Shown: positions 1 to 7,261, counted from the stretch's first letter. The stretch: DNA of 8,596 nt from RUG13091 sp963619935 (GCA_963619935.1 CAVEYA010000021.1:1-8596), one strand, 5' to 3'. The notes: generated by a model from the letters alone, not told the origin. Numbers and translations: made by a program.

Positions 1-15
1 AATACACACTTTATT

Positions 16-300
16 TCACAGAGCCGCTTTCTTTGAATGATTAATAATTAGAATAAGGATTAACCAAAGGAATAGTCCAAGGAATATTGTGAGTATCGAA
101 ATGTAGATATGATTTGGAAATTCAAAGGAGATAAAACCTTCACCCTTTCCTAAGTCATAAAAGCAATCCACTAACCACATGATTGTGGCGCTGCCATAAA
201 TAATTAGCAGTATCTCAAAATGTAATTTTTTATATTTTCTAAAAAGAAAACAAAATAAACCAGCAATAAGAGTTGCCACTAACGTGGTAATAAAATACAT
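16..300 (-). CDS. Small three-helix membrane protein of unknown function (second gene of pair)
   Basis: This gene encodes 94 residues with three predicted membrane helices at about 2-20, 28-47 and 65-87. A basic loop (RKYKK, 21-25) follows the first helix, and the protein ends in a basic tail. I cannot assign a function. The ATG at 300 is chosen because AAGGA lies 8 bases upstream and the previous gene's stop (305-307) is only 4 bases away. A longer open frame back to 369 would run deep into that gene without a ribosome binding site. The second helix region, KLHF..LLIIYGS (26-37), resembles KLKY..LALYGGS in the upstream protein (48-59), so the two may be distant paralogues or partners. An acidic stretch (D45, D49, E54) follows. 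The gene ends in TGA, which indicates that TGA is read as stop here. No terminator is visible before the window edge. I am confident it is a real gene, not of its role. Confidence 0.75.
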   Translation of the reverse strand: MYFITTLVATLIAGLFCFLFRKYKKLHFEILLIIYGSATIMWLVDCFYDLGKGEGFISFEFPNHIYISILTIFLGLFLWLILILIINHSKKAAL

Positions 301-304
301 TTGG

Positions 305-703
305 TTATTCCTTAACAATAACTTTTTTATTGTGTTTGCGTTTATAAGCACCGACCACAAATACACCAATAAACCACGCTAAGACGATTGCTAACATCAT
401 GGTCACGCCCCTGGTGCCCATTTCAATTAACATTTCTCTAGTGTCTTCTGCGCTAGATAAAGCAGTCAAGAAAGGTGGAACAAATTTTACTTCCCCTTTA
501 ATAACGTGTTCACCTGCCAAGAGAATAGAACCACCATATAAAGCTAATTCAAGATATTTAAGTTTATTAGACCAACGATCTGATTTAGCAACAGTGTTTT
601 CACTATTATTGACTAATAATTTTTTATTTTCTTTCTTTGCGACAATGTGTCTCGCAATTGATGTGCCACAAGCTGCGGCTAAGGTTACTGTAAAACAAGC
701 CAT
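305..703 (-). CDS. Small membrane protein of unknown function (first gene of pair)
   Basis: This gene encodes 132 residues. The start is well supported: TAAGGAG lies 6 bases before the ATG. The N-terminus (MACFTVTLAAACGTSIARHI) is a short hydrophobic or amphipathic segment with two cysteines (C3, C12). A charged linker follows (23-48), then a membrane segment at about 49-66 containing LYGGSILLAGEH. The soluble stretch EVKFVPPFLT is followed by an acidic segment (84-95), a second strong helix at about 98-120 and a basic tail. From memory it resembles a conserved uncharacterised family of gut Firmicutes with the pattern GGSxLLAxEH..GEV..PFLTA, but I cannot name the family. The residues E65, H66 and E71 stand out as candidates for function. 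It is followed after 4 bases by a second small membrane protein, which suggests they are made together and may form one complex. The function is unknown. Confidence 0.78.
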   Translation of the reverse strand: MACFTVTLAAACGTSIARHIVAKKENKKLLVNNSENTVAKSDRWSNKLKYLELALYGGSILLAGEHVIKGEVKFVPPFLTALSSAEDTREMLIEMGTRGVTMMLAIVLAWFIGVFVVGAYKRKHNKKVIVKE

Positions 704-738
704 AAATAACTCCTTAAAACGTATTTATTCTTTTTTAT

Positions 739-761
739 TTTAGATAAAAAGTCAATCTAAA
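739..761 (-). promoter_or_regulatory. Inverted repeat in the upstream region of the small membrane-protein pair
   Basis: Two perfect 7-base arms (TTTAGAT at 739-745 and ATCTAAA at 755-761) are separated by 9 bases, 36 bases upstream of the ATG at 703. On the minus strand a TTGATA and a TAAAAT flank or overlap the repeat, but they are 19 bases apart. A TTGACT sits inside the spacer without a good matching -10. The exact promoter is therefore uncertain. The repeat could be an operator. The rest of 762-948 holds only AT-rich DNA with a short ATAAAAT/ATTTTAT inverted repeat (909-924) and no credible gene. Confidence 0.35.
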
Positions 762-948
762 TATCAAGTATTTACTCTAAAGTAAGCAAAAAAGATAGAA
801 TTTTAAAGTTGAACAAATTTTATTTATTAAAACTTATTCAGTGTTTTTTTGTATTAAATTAAATATAAAGGTCACTTCTAAGTGCAGTACATGAATGCTG
901 TTAAAATTATAAAATGTATTTTATCTTAAAATAAAGTTTTATATTAAT

Positions 949-968
949 AAAAAAACGGATTTCTCCGT
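949..968 (-). terminator. Rho-independent terminator after the tRNA
   Basis: On the minus strand ACGGA (968-964), a GAAA loop and TCCGT (959-955) form a 5-bp stem with a stable tetraloop. A run of T follows (to 949). It begins 10 bases beyond the tRNA 3' end, so it most likely ends tRNA transcription and any readthrough from rimO. Confidence 0.8.
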
Positions 969-977
969 ATTTTTAAG

Positions 978-1051
978 TGGTGCCCCCTCGCGGAATCGAA
1001 CCACGAATAGGTCCTTACCATGGACCCGTTATGCCATTTAACTAAGGGGGC
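978..1051 (-). tRNA. tRNA-Thr (anticodon GGU)
   Basis: The minus strand folds into a full cloverleaf. The acceptor stem is GCCCCCU paired with AGGGGGC, followed by discriminator A and an encoded CCA (978-980). The D stem is GUUA/UAAC with a minimal 7-base loop that keeps the conserved GG. The anticodon stem is a perfect GGUCC/GGACC pair with loop AUGGUAA, so the anticodon is GGU (1017-1019 on the plus strand). The variable loop is 4 bases, and the T stem CGUGG/CCGCG encloses UUCGAUU. G1-C72, C2-G71 and the GGU anticodon agree with known bacterial threonine identity elements. It reads ACC and ACU codons. Confidence 0.93.
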
Positions 1052-1073
1052 AACTGTTTCCAGCGTATTTAAT

Positions 1074-1100
1074 ATTATAAGAAATAAACTTCTTTAACAA
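1074..1100 (-). promoter_or_regulatory. Probable tRNA-Thr promoter
   Basis: On the minus strand a perfect TATAAT (1079-1074) lies 22 bases before the tRNA 5' end. TTGTTA (1100-1095) lies upstream with a rather short 15-base spacer. The site fits in the 52-base gap between the rimO stop and the tRNA. The -10 is convincing; the -35 is weaker. Confidence 0.5.
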
Positions 1101-1103
1101 TAT

Positions 1104-2393
1104 TTATTTTATTAAATGTCCGGATAAGTCATAAACAAAAGCGTTATCAATTTGTACTTTTACTTTATCGCCATTGTTTAATTTTTCTTCACTTGTGAAA
1201 TAAATTTTACCGTCAACATCATCTGGTGCGTTCCAATAACTTCTTAATAAATAATGGTTATTTTCTTGACCAATCACTAAGCCTTCCATAGTTTCACCAA
1301 TGTGAGTTTTATTTTTTTTATAAGAAATACTTTGTTGCGTTTTCATAATTAAATCTAAGCGTTTATCTTTTTCTTTTTTACCCACTTGATGTTTAAAGTT
1401 ATAAGAAAGGGTTCCTTCTTCTTTAGAATAAGTAAACGCTCCTAAATGATCAAAACCAATCTCTTCAATAAATGATTTTAAATTATCGACATCTTCTTTT
1501 GTTTCGCCAGGAAAACCCACCATAACAGTAGTCCTTAAAATAGCGTTAGGCACTTTATTTCTAATTTTGTTAAATAAATTTCTTAATAACGCTTTATCGC
1601 CACGACGATGCATATCTTTTAATATATGGTCTTCACTATGTTGAATAGGAACATCAAAATAAGGTGTTAATCTCTGATGTTCTTTTGCGATTAAATCTAT
1701 TAATTCATCACTGATTTCATCAGGGTATAAATAAAGTAAACGGATATATTCTAATTCTTTAATTTTTAATAATTCTTTTAACAAAGAAACAATATTTTCA
1801 CCATTTTTTAAATCGATACCATATTTTGTTGTATCTTGTTCTAAAACAATAATCTCTTTTACACCATTAGAAGCAAGTTTTTTAGCTTCCTTGATAATTT
1901 CATCCATTGGACGAGAAACAAAGCCCCCACGGATTAAAGGAATTGCACAATAAGTGCAACGATTATCACAACCTTCGCCAATCTTTAAATAAGCAGTAAA
2001 AGGCTCAGTAGATAAAATACGGTAATTATCATCTAAACCACCACATCCTTGAAAGTCAGAATCAGTTTTTCTTAATAAATCATTAAAGCGATTATAATCA
2101 TGAATTGGAATAAAATCGACTTCTGGTATTTCTTTTTTAAGTTCTTCTTCATATCTTTGTGCTAAACAACCAGTGACAACCACTTTTTTACCATAAGAAA
2201 GCATATCGAAAATAGTGTTTATGGATTCTCTTTTTGATGATTCAATAAATCCACAAGTATTCACGATAATAATATCGGCATCCTTAGGATTATCAGTAAT
2301 TTGATAGCCATTATGGTCTAAAAGACCAAGTATATTTTCACTATCAACACGGTTTTTTGCACAACCTAAAGAAACTAAACCAATCTTTTTCAT
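1104..2393 (-). CDS. rimO: Ribosomal protein S12 methylthiotransferase RimO
   Basis: This is a radical-SAM enzyme of 429 residues, close to the family's usual length. RimO adds a methylthio group to a conserved aspartate of ribosomal protein S12 in the cytoplasm, using SAM and two [4Fe-4S] clusters. The N-terminal domain opens with LVSLGCAKNRVDSE and carries the three auxiliary-cluster cysteines (C11, C47, C76). The radical-SAM motif CDNRCTYC is at 142-149 inside KIGEGCDNRCTYCAIPLIRG, which is typical of RimO rather than MiaB or MtaB. The last 60 or so residues fit a TRAM RNA-binding domain. I chose the ATG at 2393: AAGAAG lies about 8 bases upstream and the ABC gene's TAA ends one base before. 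An in-frame GTG at 2402 would overlap that gene by 8 bases and its spacing to AAGAAG is too short. It is probably translated by coupling from the exporter gene. Confidence 0.93.
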   Translation of the reverse strand: MKKIGLVSLGCAKNRVDSENILGLLDHNGYQITDNPKDADIIIVNTCGFIESSKRESINTIFDMLSYGKKVVVTGCLAQRYEEELKKEIPEVDFIPIHDYNRFNDLLRKTDSDFQGCGGLDDNYRILSTEPFTAYLKIGEGCDNRCTYCAIPLIRGGFVSRPMDEIIKEAKKLASNGVKEIIVLEQDTTKYGIDLKNGENIVSLLKELLKIKELEYIRLLYLYPDEISDELIDLIAKEHQRLTPYFDVPIQHSEDHILKDMHRRGDKALLRNLFNKIRNKVPNAILRTTVMVGFPGETKEDVDNLKSFIEEIGFDHLGAFTYSKEEGTLSYNFKHQVGKKEKDKRLDLIMKTQQSISYKKNKTHIGETMEGLVIGQENNHYLLRSYWNAPDDVDGKIYFTSEEKLNNGDKVKVQIDNAFVYDLSGHLIK

Positions 2394-2394
2394 C

Positions 2395-5300
2395 TTATTC
2401 ACTTCTTAAAGCATTCACTGGGTCTTGCTTACTAGCTTGCATGGATGGAATTAAACCAGAAATAACATTTAGAATAACGGAAATACCTACCATGATTAAA
2501 GCGGTGATTAAAGTTAAGTTTGCGATATTCCCAACATTAAATTGAGCAATGCAAAGATTAAATATACCAGAGATTAAATAGGTAAAGGCAACACCAAATA
2601 CACCACTAGTTAAACCAGTAATTAAACATTCAGCAATAAATAGACGTGAAACGTCTTTCTTTCTTCCGCCTAAGGAACGAATGACACCAATTTCCTTAAC
2701 ACGTTCCATTGTGGAGATATAAGTAATAACTGCAATCATGAAACAAGAAACTACTAAAGATAAGGAAGTAAACGCCACTAAAGCGATTGTGATTGTAGTA
2801 ATTAAAGTATCGATAACATTTACAATAATTTCAATCGTATCAGTGTAAGTTAATTCTTCACGATCATCTTTGGTTAATACTTTACCAGAACTTAAAGTGA
2901 TATCTGTGTCCTCATTCCATTTCTTTAAATGGTTAGTAACACCGTCTTTAGCTTTAAAATCTTTTGGATAAATGGAGATTTTTTGTGGTAATGAAGGATG
3001 AACATAACCTGTACCATCTTCATTATATTTAGTGGCTAAGCCAGATAATGAACGAAGATACGCTCTGTCAGTATCAATATTTGAGTTACCAGTAATAGAG
3101 AACATTGAAGAAACAGAAGAAGTTAAATCTGTATTTAAGGCCATTGCCATACCTTCTACACCATAAATAGGGTTTTCATCTCCGTTTTTAAAAGAAGTAT
3201 ATTCATAAGTTACATATGCTTTATAAGTTTTATCTTGTTCGTCAGAACTGCCAATATAATTAATAATACCGTTTGTATTCTTAACAATTTGACTATCTTT
3301 AGCGTCGTTCATCATTAACTCAGTTAATTCTGAGGTGTAATAAACACCTCTATCTAAGCAGCCAAAGTTAACACCTTTCTTTTTCTTTAAAATTCCAGAA
3401 ATGCGAATTTTAGTTCCTTCACCCCAAGAAGATTGTACTTCAGCATTGTACATATAACCTTTAATACTTGTATCATGACTCACATAGCTACCAGCTCCAA
3501 CAGGAGTTCCGTTCATGGAAAAAGTGACTGAACCAGTAGAAGCAAAAGTTAAAGACATCGAATAAGACATAATAGAAGCATTCCAAGTGCCTGAAATAAC
3601 ATCGCTAACGGACGCCGCGCTTCCTGCATCACGTGTTAATGTAATAGGAAGAGCGTTTCCTTTATAGGTCATCGTGCCTTCTAAAGTATCGGTTTGTTGA
3701 TTATAAGTTAAATCAAAAGGAACTTCTTCTGTACCCATCATACCAGAACCAGTGACAGTAATTTTTGTCACATTTTTGTATTCCCAAATCGTATCATGTG
3801 GGTAATAAACGAGTTCTTGTCCAATTAAATCTTCAATTGCGAAAGTTCTAGGATAATCATATTGGGCTATCTTTTCTGGATCAGGATTTTCTTTATTTTC
3901 CTCAATCGCTTTACGGGCAATATTTAAAAATTGATCTTCCGTAAAGAATCCCATTTGTGCAAGCACAAAATCAGTTAATGTTTGATTTTCATCCACCACC
4001 AATACGATATCAGTCGCAGATTCAGGAAATTTTGAATTTTCTCCAACTAAATCATATTGACTTAAAATAAAATCTTTATTTCCAGGCATTTGCTTCATAA
4101 AATCAGTGAATAAATCAACAAACATTGCGTATTCAGAGAAACCATCGACTGTTTTAAGTTCAGAGATATACATTTGTGTTAAGCCATTTAAAGACATCAT
4201 TGTGTCTTCAAATTTGCCTTCTTCACTACTACGATTCCATTTAGCAAAGATGTTATTAGTCATATCTAAACCATAATCTTTATCAATCGAATAAACGTAT
4301 TCACTTGGTGTCGCTTCAATATATTCAATTAAATCATCATTAATGTCGTTAGTTTTTACAGAAGTAAAATCTTTATATTTATCCATTAAATATTCAATCA
4401 TGGAATCAACGCCGACTTCAGTGGTTAAATCGAATTTAGCTAAATTAGCTTTATCCATTGATGATAGACCAGACATTAAAGAAGTATAGTCAACTGCTTC
4501 TTCACTAATGGAAATTGGGTATTCTGAGAGCATATCATCCTGCATTTTATCAATGTAATTATTTACACCATTACTGACCGCTAAAACGGAAGAAACACCA
4601 ATAATACCAATAGAACCTGCAATAGAAACTAAAATTGTTCTTTTTGATTTACTTAATAAGTTAGAAAAGGATAAGCCAGTCGCAGTAAAGAAAGACATAC
4701 TGGTTTTAGCCTTTGCCCCTTTATCGGTTTTTTTAAGTTCTTTAGCTTTAGCTAATTCTTCATTAGTTTCACCTTCATAAGGATTACTATCGCTAACTAA
4801 TAAACCATCACTCATTTTTACAATACGATTTGCGTATTGATATGCTAAATCAGGATTATGAGTAACCATAATAACTAATCTATCTTTGGCTACTTCTTTT
4901 AATAAATCCATGATTTGGATGCTAGTTTCGCTATCCAAAGCACCAGTTGGTTCATCAGCTAACAAGATTTCTGGATCATTGACCAATGCACGAGCAATAG
5001 CCACTCTTTGCATTTGACCACCAGAAAGTTGATTTGGCTTTTTCTTTTCCATTCCCGCTAAACCGACAGTTTTTAAAGCTTCAATTGCTCTTCTTTTTCT
5101 TTCTTCCTTTTTAATGCCGGAAATAGTCAACGCTAGTTCCACATTCTTTTGAATAGTTTGATGGCTAATTAAGTTATAGGATTGAAAAATAAAACCAACA
5201 GAATGATTACGATATGTATCCCAATCACGGTCCGTAAATTCTTTTGTGGATTTTCCTTCAATGATTAAATCTCCATCAGTGTATCTATCTAAACCACCAA

Positions 5301-5454
5301 TGATATTTAAAGTTGTGGTTTTACCACAACCAGAAGCACCTAGTATCGCCACAAATTCATTTCTTCGGAAATTTATTGATAAACCTTTTAAGGCATGCAC
5401 AGTTGGTACGCCTTTTAGGACATAATCTTTTTTAACATTTACTAATTTCAACAT
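2395..5454 (-). CDS. Fused ABC exporter: ATPase plus FtsX/MacB-type permease
   Basis: This single 1019-residue chain joins a LolD/MacB-type ATPase to a permease. ATPase motifs are all intact: Walker A GASGCGKT (39-46), Q-loop Q91, signature LSGGQ (143-147), Walker B ILLADEP (163-169), D-loop ALDS (172-175) and H-loop H199. A charged linker leads to the first membrane helix (about 273-295). A very large extracytoplasmic region (about 296-878) follows, then three helices (about 880-912, 938-968, 978-1002). The FtsX/MacB signature ERVKEIGVIRSLGG (917-930) and the terminal PSMQASKQDPVNALRSE are clear. Such mechanotransmission exporters act on lipids, peptides or envelope proteins; the substrate here is unknown. 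A beta-rich stretch (about 563-690) looks inserted. AGGAGG lies 7 bases before the ATG, and the leader has a small GGTTAT/ATAACC hairpin (5471-5484) just upstream of it. The gene is followed directly by rimO. Confidence 0.9.
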   Translation of the reverse strand: MLKLVNVKKDYVLKGVPTVHALKGLSINFRRNEFVAILGASGCGKTTTLNIIGGLDRYTDGDLIIEGKSTKEFTDRDWDTYRNHSVGFIFQSYNLISHQTIQKNVELALTISGIKKEERKRRAIEALKTVGLAGMEKKKPNQLSGGQMQRVAIARALVNDPEILLADEPTGALDSETSIQIMDLLKEVAKDRLVIMVTHNPDLAYQYANRIVKMSDGLLVSDSNPYEGETNEELAKAKELKKTDKGAKAKTSMSFFTATGLSFSNLLSKSKRTILVSIAGSIGIIGVSSVLAVSNGVNNYIDKMQDDMLSEYPISISEEAVDYTSLMSGLSSMDKANLAKFDLTTEVGVDSMIEYLMDKYKDFTSVKTNDINDDLIEYIEATPSEYVYSIDKDYGLDMTNNIFAKWNRSSEEGKFEDTMMSLNGLTQMYISELKTVDGFSEYAMFVDLFTDFMKQMPGNKDFILSQYDLVGENSKFPESATDIVLVVDENQTLTDFVLAQMGFFTEDQFLNIARKAIEENKENPDPEKIAQYDYPRTFAIEDLIGQELVYYPHDTIWEYKNVTKITVTGSGMMGTEEVPFDLTYNQQTDTLEGTMTYKGNALPITLTRDAGSAASVSDVISGTWNASIMSYSMSLTFASTGSVTFSMNGTPVGAGSYVSHDTSIKGYMYNAEVQSSWGEGTKIRISGILKKKKGVNFGCLDRGVYYTSELTELMMNDAKDSQIVKNTNGIINYIGSSDEQDKTYKAYVTYEYTSFKNGDENPIYGVEGMAMALNTDLTSSVSSMFSITGNSNIDTDRAYLRSLSGLATKYNEDGTGYVHPSLPQKISIYPKDFKAKDGVTNHLKKWNEDTDITLSSGKVLTKDDREELTYTDTIEIIVNVIDTLITTITIALVAFTSLSLVVSCFMIAVITYISTMERVKEIGVIRSLGGRKKDVSRLFIAECLITGLTSGVFGVAFTYLISGIFNLCIAQFNVGNIANLTLITALIMVGISVILNVISGLIPSMQASKQDPVNALRSE

Positions 5455-5505
5455 AATTAATCCTCCTAAAGGTTATAAATAACCCGGTTAATTTTTGCAC
5501 ATAAT

Positions 5506-5534
5506 AATATACTTAAAACTAGTTATGTTGTAAA
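5506..5534 (-). promoter_or_regulatory. Sigma-A-type promoter of the ABC-rimO operon
   Basis: On the minus strand the -35 is TTTACA (5534-5529), the spacer is exactly 17 bases and the -10 is TATATT (5511-5506). Each hexamer matches consensus at 5 of 6 positions. The expected start is near 5499, which gives a leader of about 45 bases containing the AGGAGG site. Confidence 0.7.
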
Positions 5535-5545
5535 CAACAAAACTA
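5520..5545. promoter_or_regulatory. 26-bp palindrome over the ABC operon -35, probable operator
   Basis: The site reads TAGTT, A, TGTTGT, then AA, then ACAACA, A, AACTA. Eleven of the 13 base pairs are symmetric. It covers the whole -35 hexamer and lies upstream of the expected transcript start. It has no T-run, so it is better explained as a protein-binding site than as an RNA hairpin. The likely action is repression by blocking RNA polymerase; the regulator is not identified. Confidence 0.6.
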
Positions 5546-5571
5546 ACAAATTTTGTTTTACTAAGTTAATT

Positions 5572-5593
5572 AAAAAAACCGACTCAGTCGGTT
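5572..5593 (-). terminator. Rho-independent terminator of the dehydrogenase operon
   Basis: On the minus strand AACCGA, loop CTGAG and TCGGTT are followed by a run of T. The stem begins within the stop codon of the flavin-reductase-like gene (5592-5594). It separates this operon from the ABC promoter downstream. Confidence 0.88.
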
Positions 5594-6044
5594 ATTTCAA
5601 ATCAATATAATTGATGAATCTATCAGCCTGATTAATTTTCTTAATAACTTTAAATTCCACAATTGGATCTTCATCATTATCTTTCATATAGAAAATATCT
5701 ACGACTTCACATACTAATTGACGAGCAGCGTTTTTAATTAATATAACGCCATTATTTTCTTCCCAATAATTATTATTAAATTTATCAAGTTCATCGGAAT
5801 GATTATCACCAAAATGTAAAGCGATTTCTTTTTGTCCATTAGCTAAAGCAGAGATACCTACTTTATCGCCAACTTTTAAATGATGGCCAGTAATCGATTG
5901 ACCACCAATCATAGCGATTAATTTATCAGTGTCAACCGCCATACCCCAGGCAAATGTCATCCCATATTTATGGCCATCCTTATTAAGAGTTAAGACGTTT
6001 GCGCCTTGTAAAATTAAGTTTTTTTCAGCATGAATTTCAGACAT
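5592..6044 (-). CDS. Flavin-reductase-like split-barrel protein
   Basis: This gene encodes 150 residues without signal peptide or membrane helix, so it is probably cytoplasmic. The order of motifs fits the flavin reductase-like FMN-binding split barrel. A strand pair with GMTFAWGMAVD (28-38) stands where the family has its N-T-x-x-W segment. LIAMIGGQSITGHHLKVGDKVGISAL (42-67) follows, then an acidic helical piece, HFGDNHSDELDKF (77-89), that matches the family's variable FG..S.D.F region. A strand, RQLVCEVVDIFYM, follows, and the C-terminal part ends on IEFKV-like strands. Proteins of this family bind FMN or FAD and reduce flavin or another substrate with NAD(P)H, though some are binding proteins only. 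The start is supported by AAGGAG 6 bases upstream. The dehydrogenase stop lies one base before the ATG. The substrate is unknown; a link to the dehydrogenase is inferred from the operon. Confidence 0.75.
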   Translation of the reverse strand: MSEIHAEKNLILQGANVLTLNKDGHKYGMTFAWGMAVDTDKLIAMIGGQSITGHHLKVGDKVGISALANGQKEIALHFGDNHSDELDKFNNNYWEENNGVILIKNAARQLVCEVVDIFYMKDNDEDPIVEFKVIKKINQADRFINYIDLK

Positions 6045-6045
6045 A

Positions 6046-7260
6046 CTATTCTCCTTTTTGTAATTCTAAATATATTTGTTTTAATTCATTCCTTGATAAG
6101 ATACGAGGTGTAGGATATAAAGGCACTCCTTCTTTATAAGCGTGATTAACTAAAAAATCAATATCTTCATCTTTAATTAAATTACCAAACGTATTTGTAA
6201 TATTCATTTGCTTATTCATCTCTTCGATATGAGCAATAAATAAATTAGCTTTTTCTTTATTAGATAGACCCTTTCCTAAATTAATGGAGTCCGCTAAAAG
6301 AGATAATTTACGGACTGCTTTATCTCCAAATGCTTTTAATACCTTTGGTAAAATAATTGCATTAGCTAAACCATGTGGCACATTATATTTGCCACCTAAC
6401 GCATGGGCAATAGCATGCACAGTTCCGACGTACGCTCTAGTAAAAGCAACGCCAGCTTGATAACTCGCTAATTGCATATTGTTACGATAAGTTAAATTTT
6501 TTGGATTTTGATAAGATAAAACTAAATTTTCATCAATTAATTTAATAGCAGAAAGAGCGTATTTTTTTGTCTTTTTCGTGTTTTCGTGTCCAATAAATGC
6601 CTCAACTGCATGTGTTAAAGCATCCATTCCAGTTGTGCTGGTTACCTTATCTGGTAATCCCACTAATAAGGTAGGATCTAAGATAGCATAAGGTGGAATA
6701 AGTTTAGGGTCATTAATAGCATATTTGTCACCGCATTTTTTATCGACAATTACCGCCGCAACAGTGGTTTCACTTCCTGTACCCGCAGTGGTTGGAACAG
6801 CAATTAATGCTGGTAATTTATGAGTTACTTTAAGTAACCCCTTCATTTTATTGACTGACTTATTTAAGTTACTACTTCTTGCAGCAATTACTTTCGCACA
6901 GTCCATAGAAGAACCGCCACCAACTGCCACTAAGCAATCGCATTTATTTTCTAAATAGATTTTTAGCCCTTCTTCAACATTATCGACAGTGGGGTTAGCC
7001 ACTACTCCGTGGTAAATAGAATATTTGAAATTTTCTTTTTCAAAAAAGGTTAATAAAGGATTTACCAATCCAAGAGCAAATATGGACTCATCAGTAACCA
7101 CTAAAACACTCTTTTTATTTAGTTTTTTAAGTAAGTTTGGAATTTTTAATAAACTATTCTCTCCAGAAATAACTTCAGGTTCTTTAAATTTTAAAAAAGC
7201 CGAAGCAACATATAAAATAGTTTGATACGTCCTTGCGTATGCATTTAAAAAGAATCCCAT
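6046..7260 (-). CDS. Iron-containing alcohol dehydrogenase (group III)
   Basis: This 404-residue protein belongs to the iron-type alcohol dehydrogenase family, which interconverts alcohols and aldehydes or ketones with NAD(P). The nucleotide-binding motif GGGSSMD is at 114-120, and PTTAGTGSE at 156-164 is the usual family segment. The four metal ligands can be placed at D213 and H217 (GMDALTHAVE), H282 (VHAIAHALGG) and H296 (NVPHG); the 14-residue spacing of the last two equals that in FucO. H286 is also conserved, so the enzyme looks active. It carries about 30 extra N-terminal residues (NAYARTYQTILYVASAFLKF) before the core, which makes it longer than the usual 380-390 residues; these could form an amphipathic helix. 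The ATG at 7260 has AAGGA 8 bases upstream, within the end of the preceding gene. The stop is TAG, one base before the next start. The substrate cannot be predicted. Confidence 0.9.
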   Translation of the reverse strand: MGFFLNAYARTYQTILYVASAFLKFKEPEVISGENSLLKIPNLLKKLNKKSVLVVTDESIFALGLVNPLLTFFEKENFKYSIYHGVVANPTVDNVEEGLKIYLENKCDCLVAVGGGSSMDCAKVIAARSSNLNKSVNKMKGLLKVTHKLPALIAVPTTAGTGSETTVAAVIVDKKCGDKYAINDPKLIPPYAILDPTLLVGLPDKVTSTTGMDALTHAVEAFIGHENTKKTKKYALSAIKLIDENLVLSYQNPKNLTYRNNMQLASYQAGVAFTRAYVGTVHAIAHALGGKYNVPHGLANAIILPKVLKAFGDKAVRKLSLLADSINLGKGLSNKEKANLFIAHIEEMNKQMNITNTFGNLIKDEDIDFLVNHAYKEGVPLYPTPRILSRNELKQIYLELQKGE

Positions 7261-7261
7261 T

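Noticed and set aside
301..369. Upstream extension of the 94-residue membrane protein to an ATG at 369.
   Set aside because: It overlaps the preceding gene in another frame by more than 60 bases and has no ribosome binding site, whereas the ATG at 300 has a good one.
399..743. Open frame of 114 codons on the plus strand.
   Set aside because: It is antisense to the well-supported membrane protein gene at 305-703 and has no ribosome binding site or recognisable protein features.
841..924. Short inverted repeats CACTT/AAGTG and ATAAAAT/ATTTTAT, considered as a small RNA or tRNA remnant.
   Set aside because: The arms are short, the DNA is very AT-rich, and no cloverleaf, promoter and terminator combination could be assembled.
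2357..2545. Plus-strand open frame across the rimO/exporter junction.
   Set aside because: It is antisense to two clear genes and has no protein-like composition.
5455..5499. Exporter leader with a TAACC/GGTTA/TAACC series, considered as an attenuator or riboswitch.
   Set aside because: The leader is only about 45 bases. The first pairing would need a one-base loop, so a real alternative-fold switch is not supported; only a small hairpin remains.
7025..7225. Plus-strand open frame inside the dehydrogenase gene.
   Set aside because: It is antisense to a conserved enzyme domain and is a by-product of AT-rich coding DNA.
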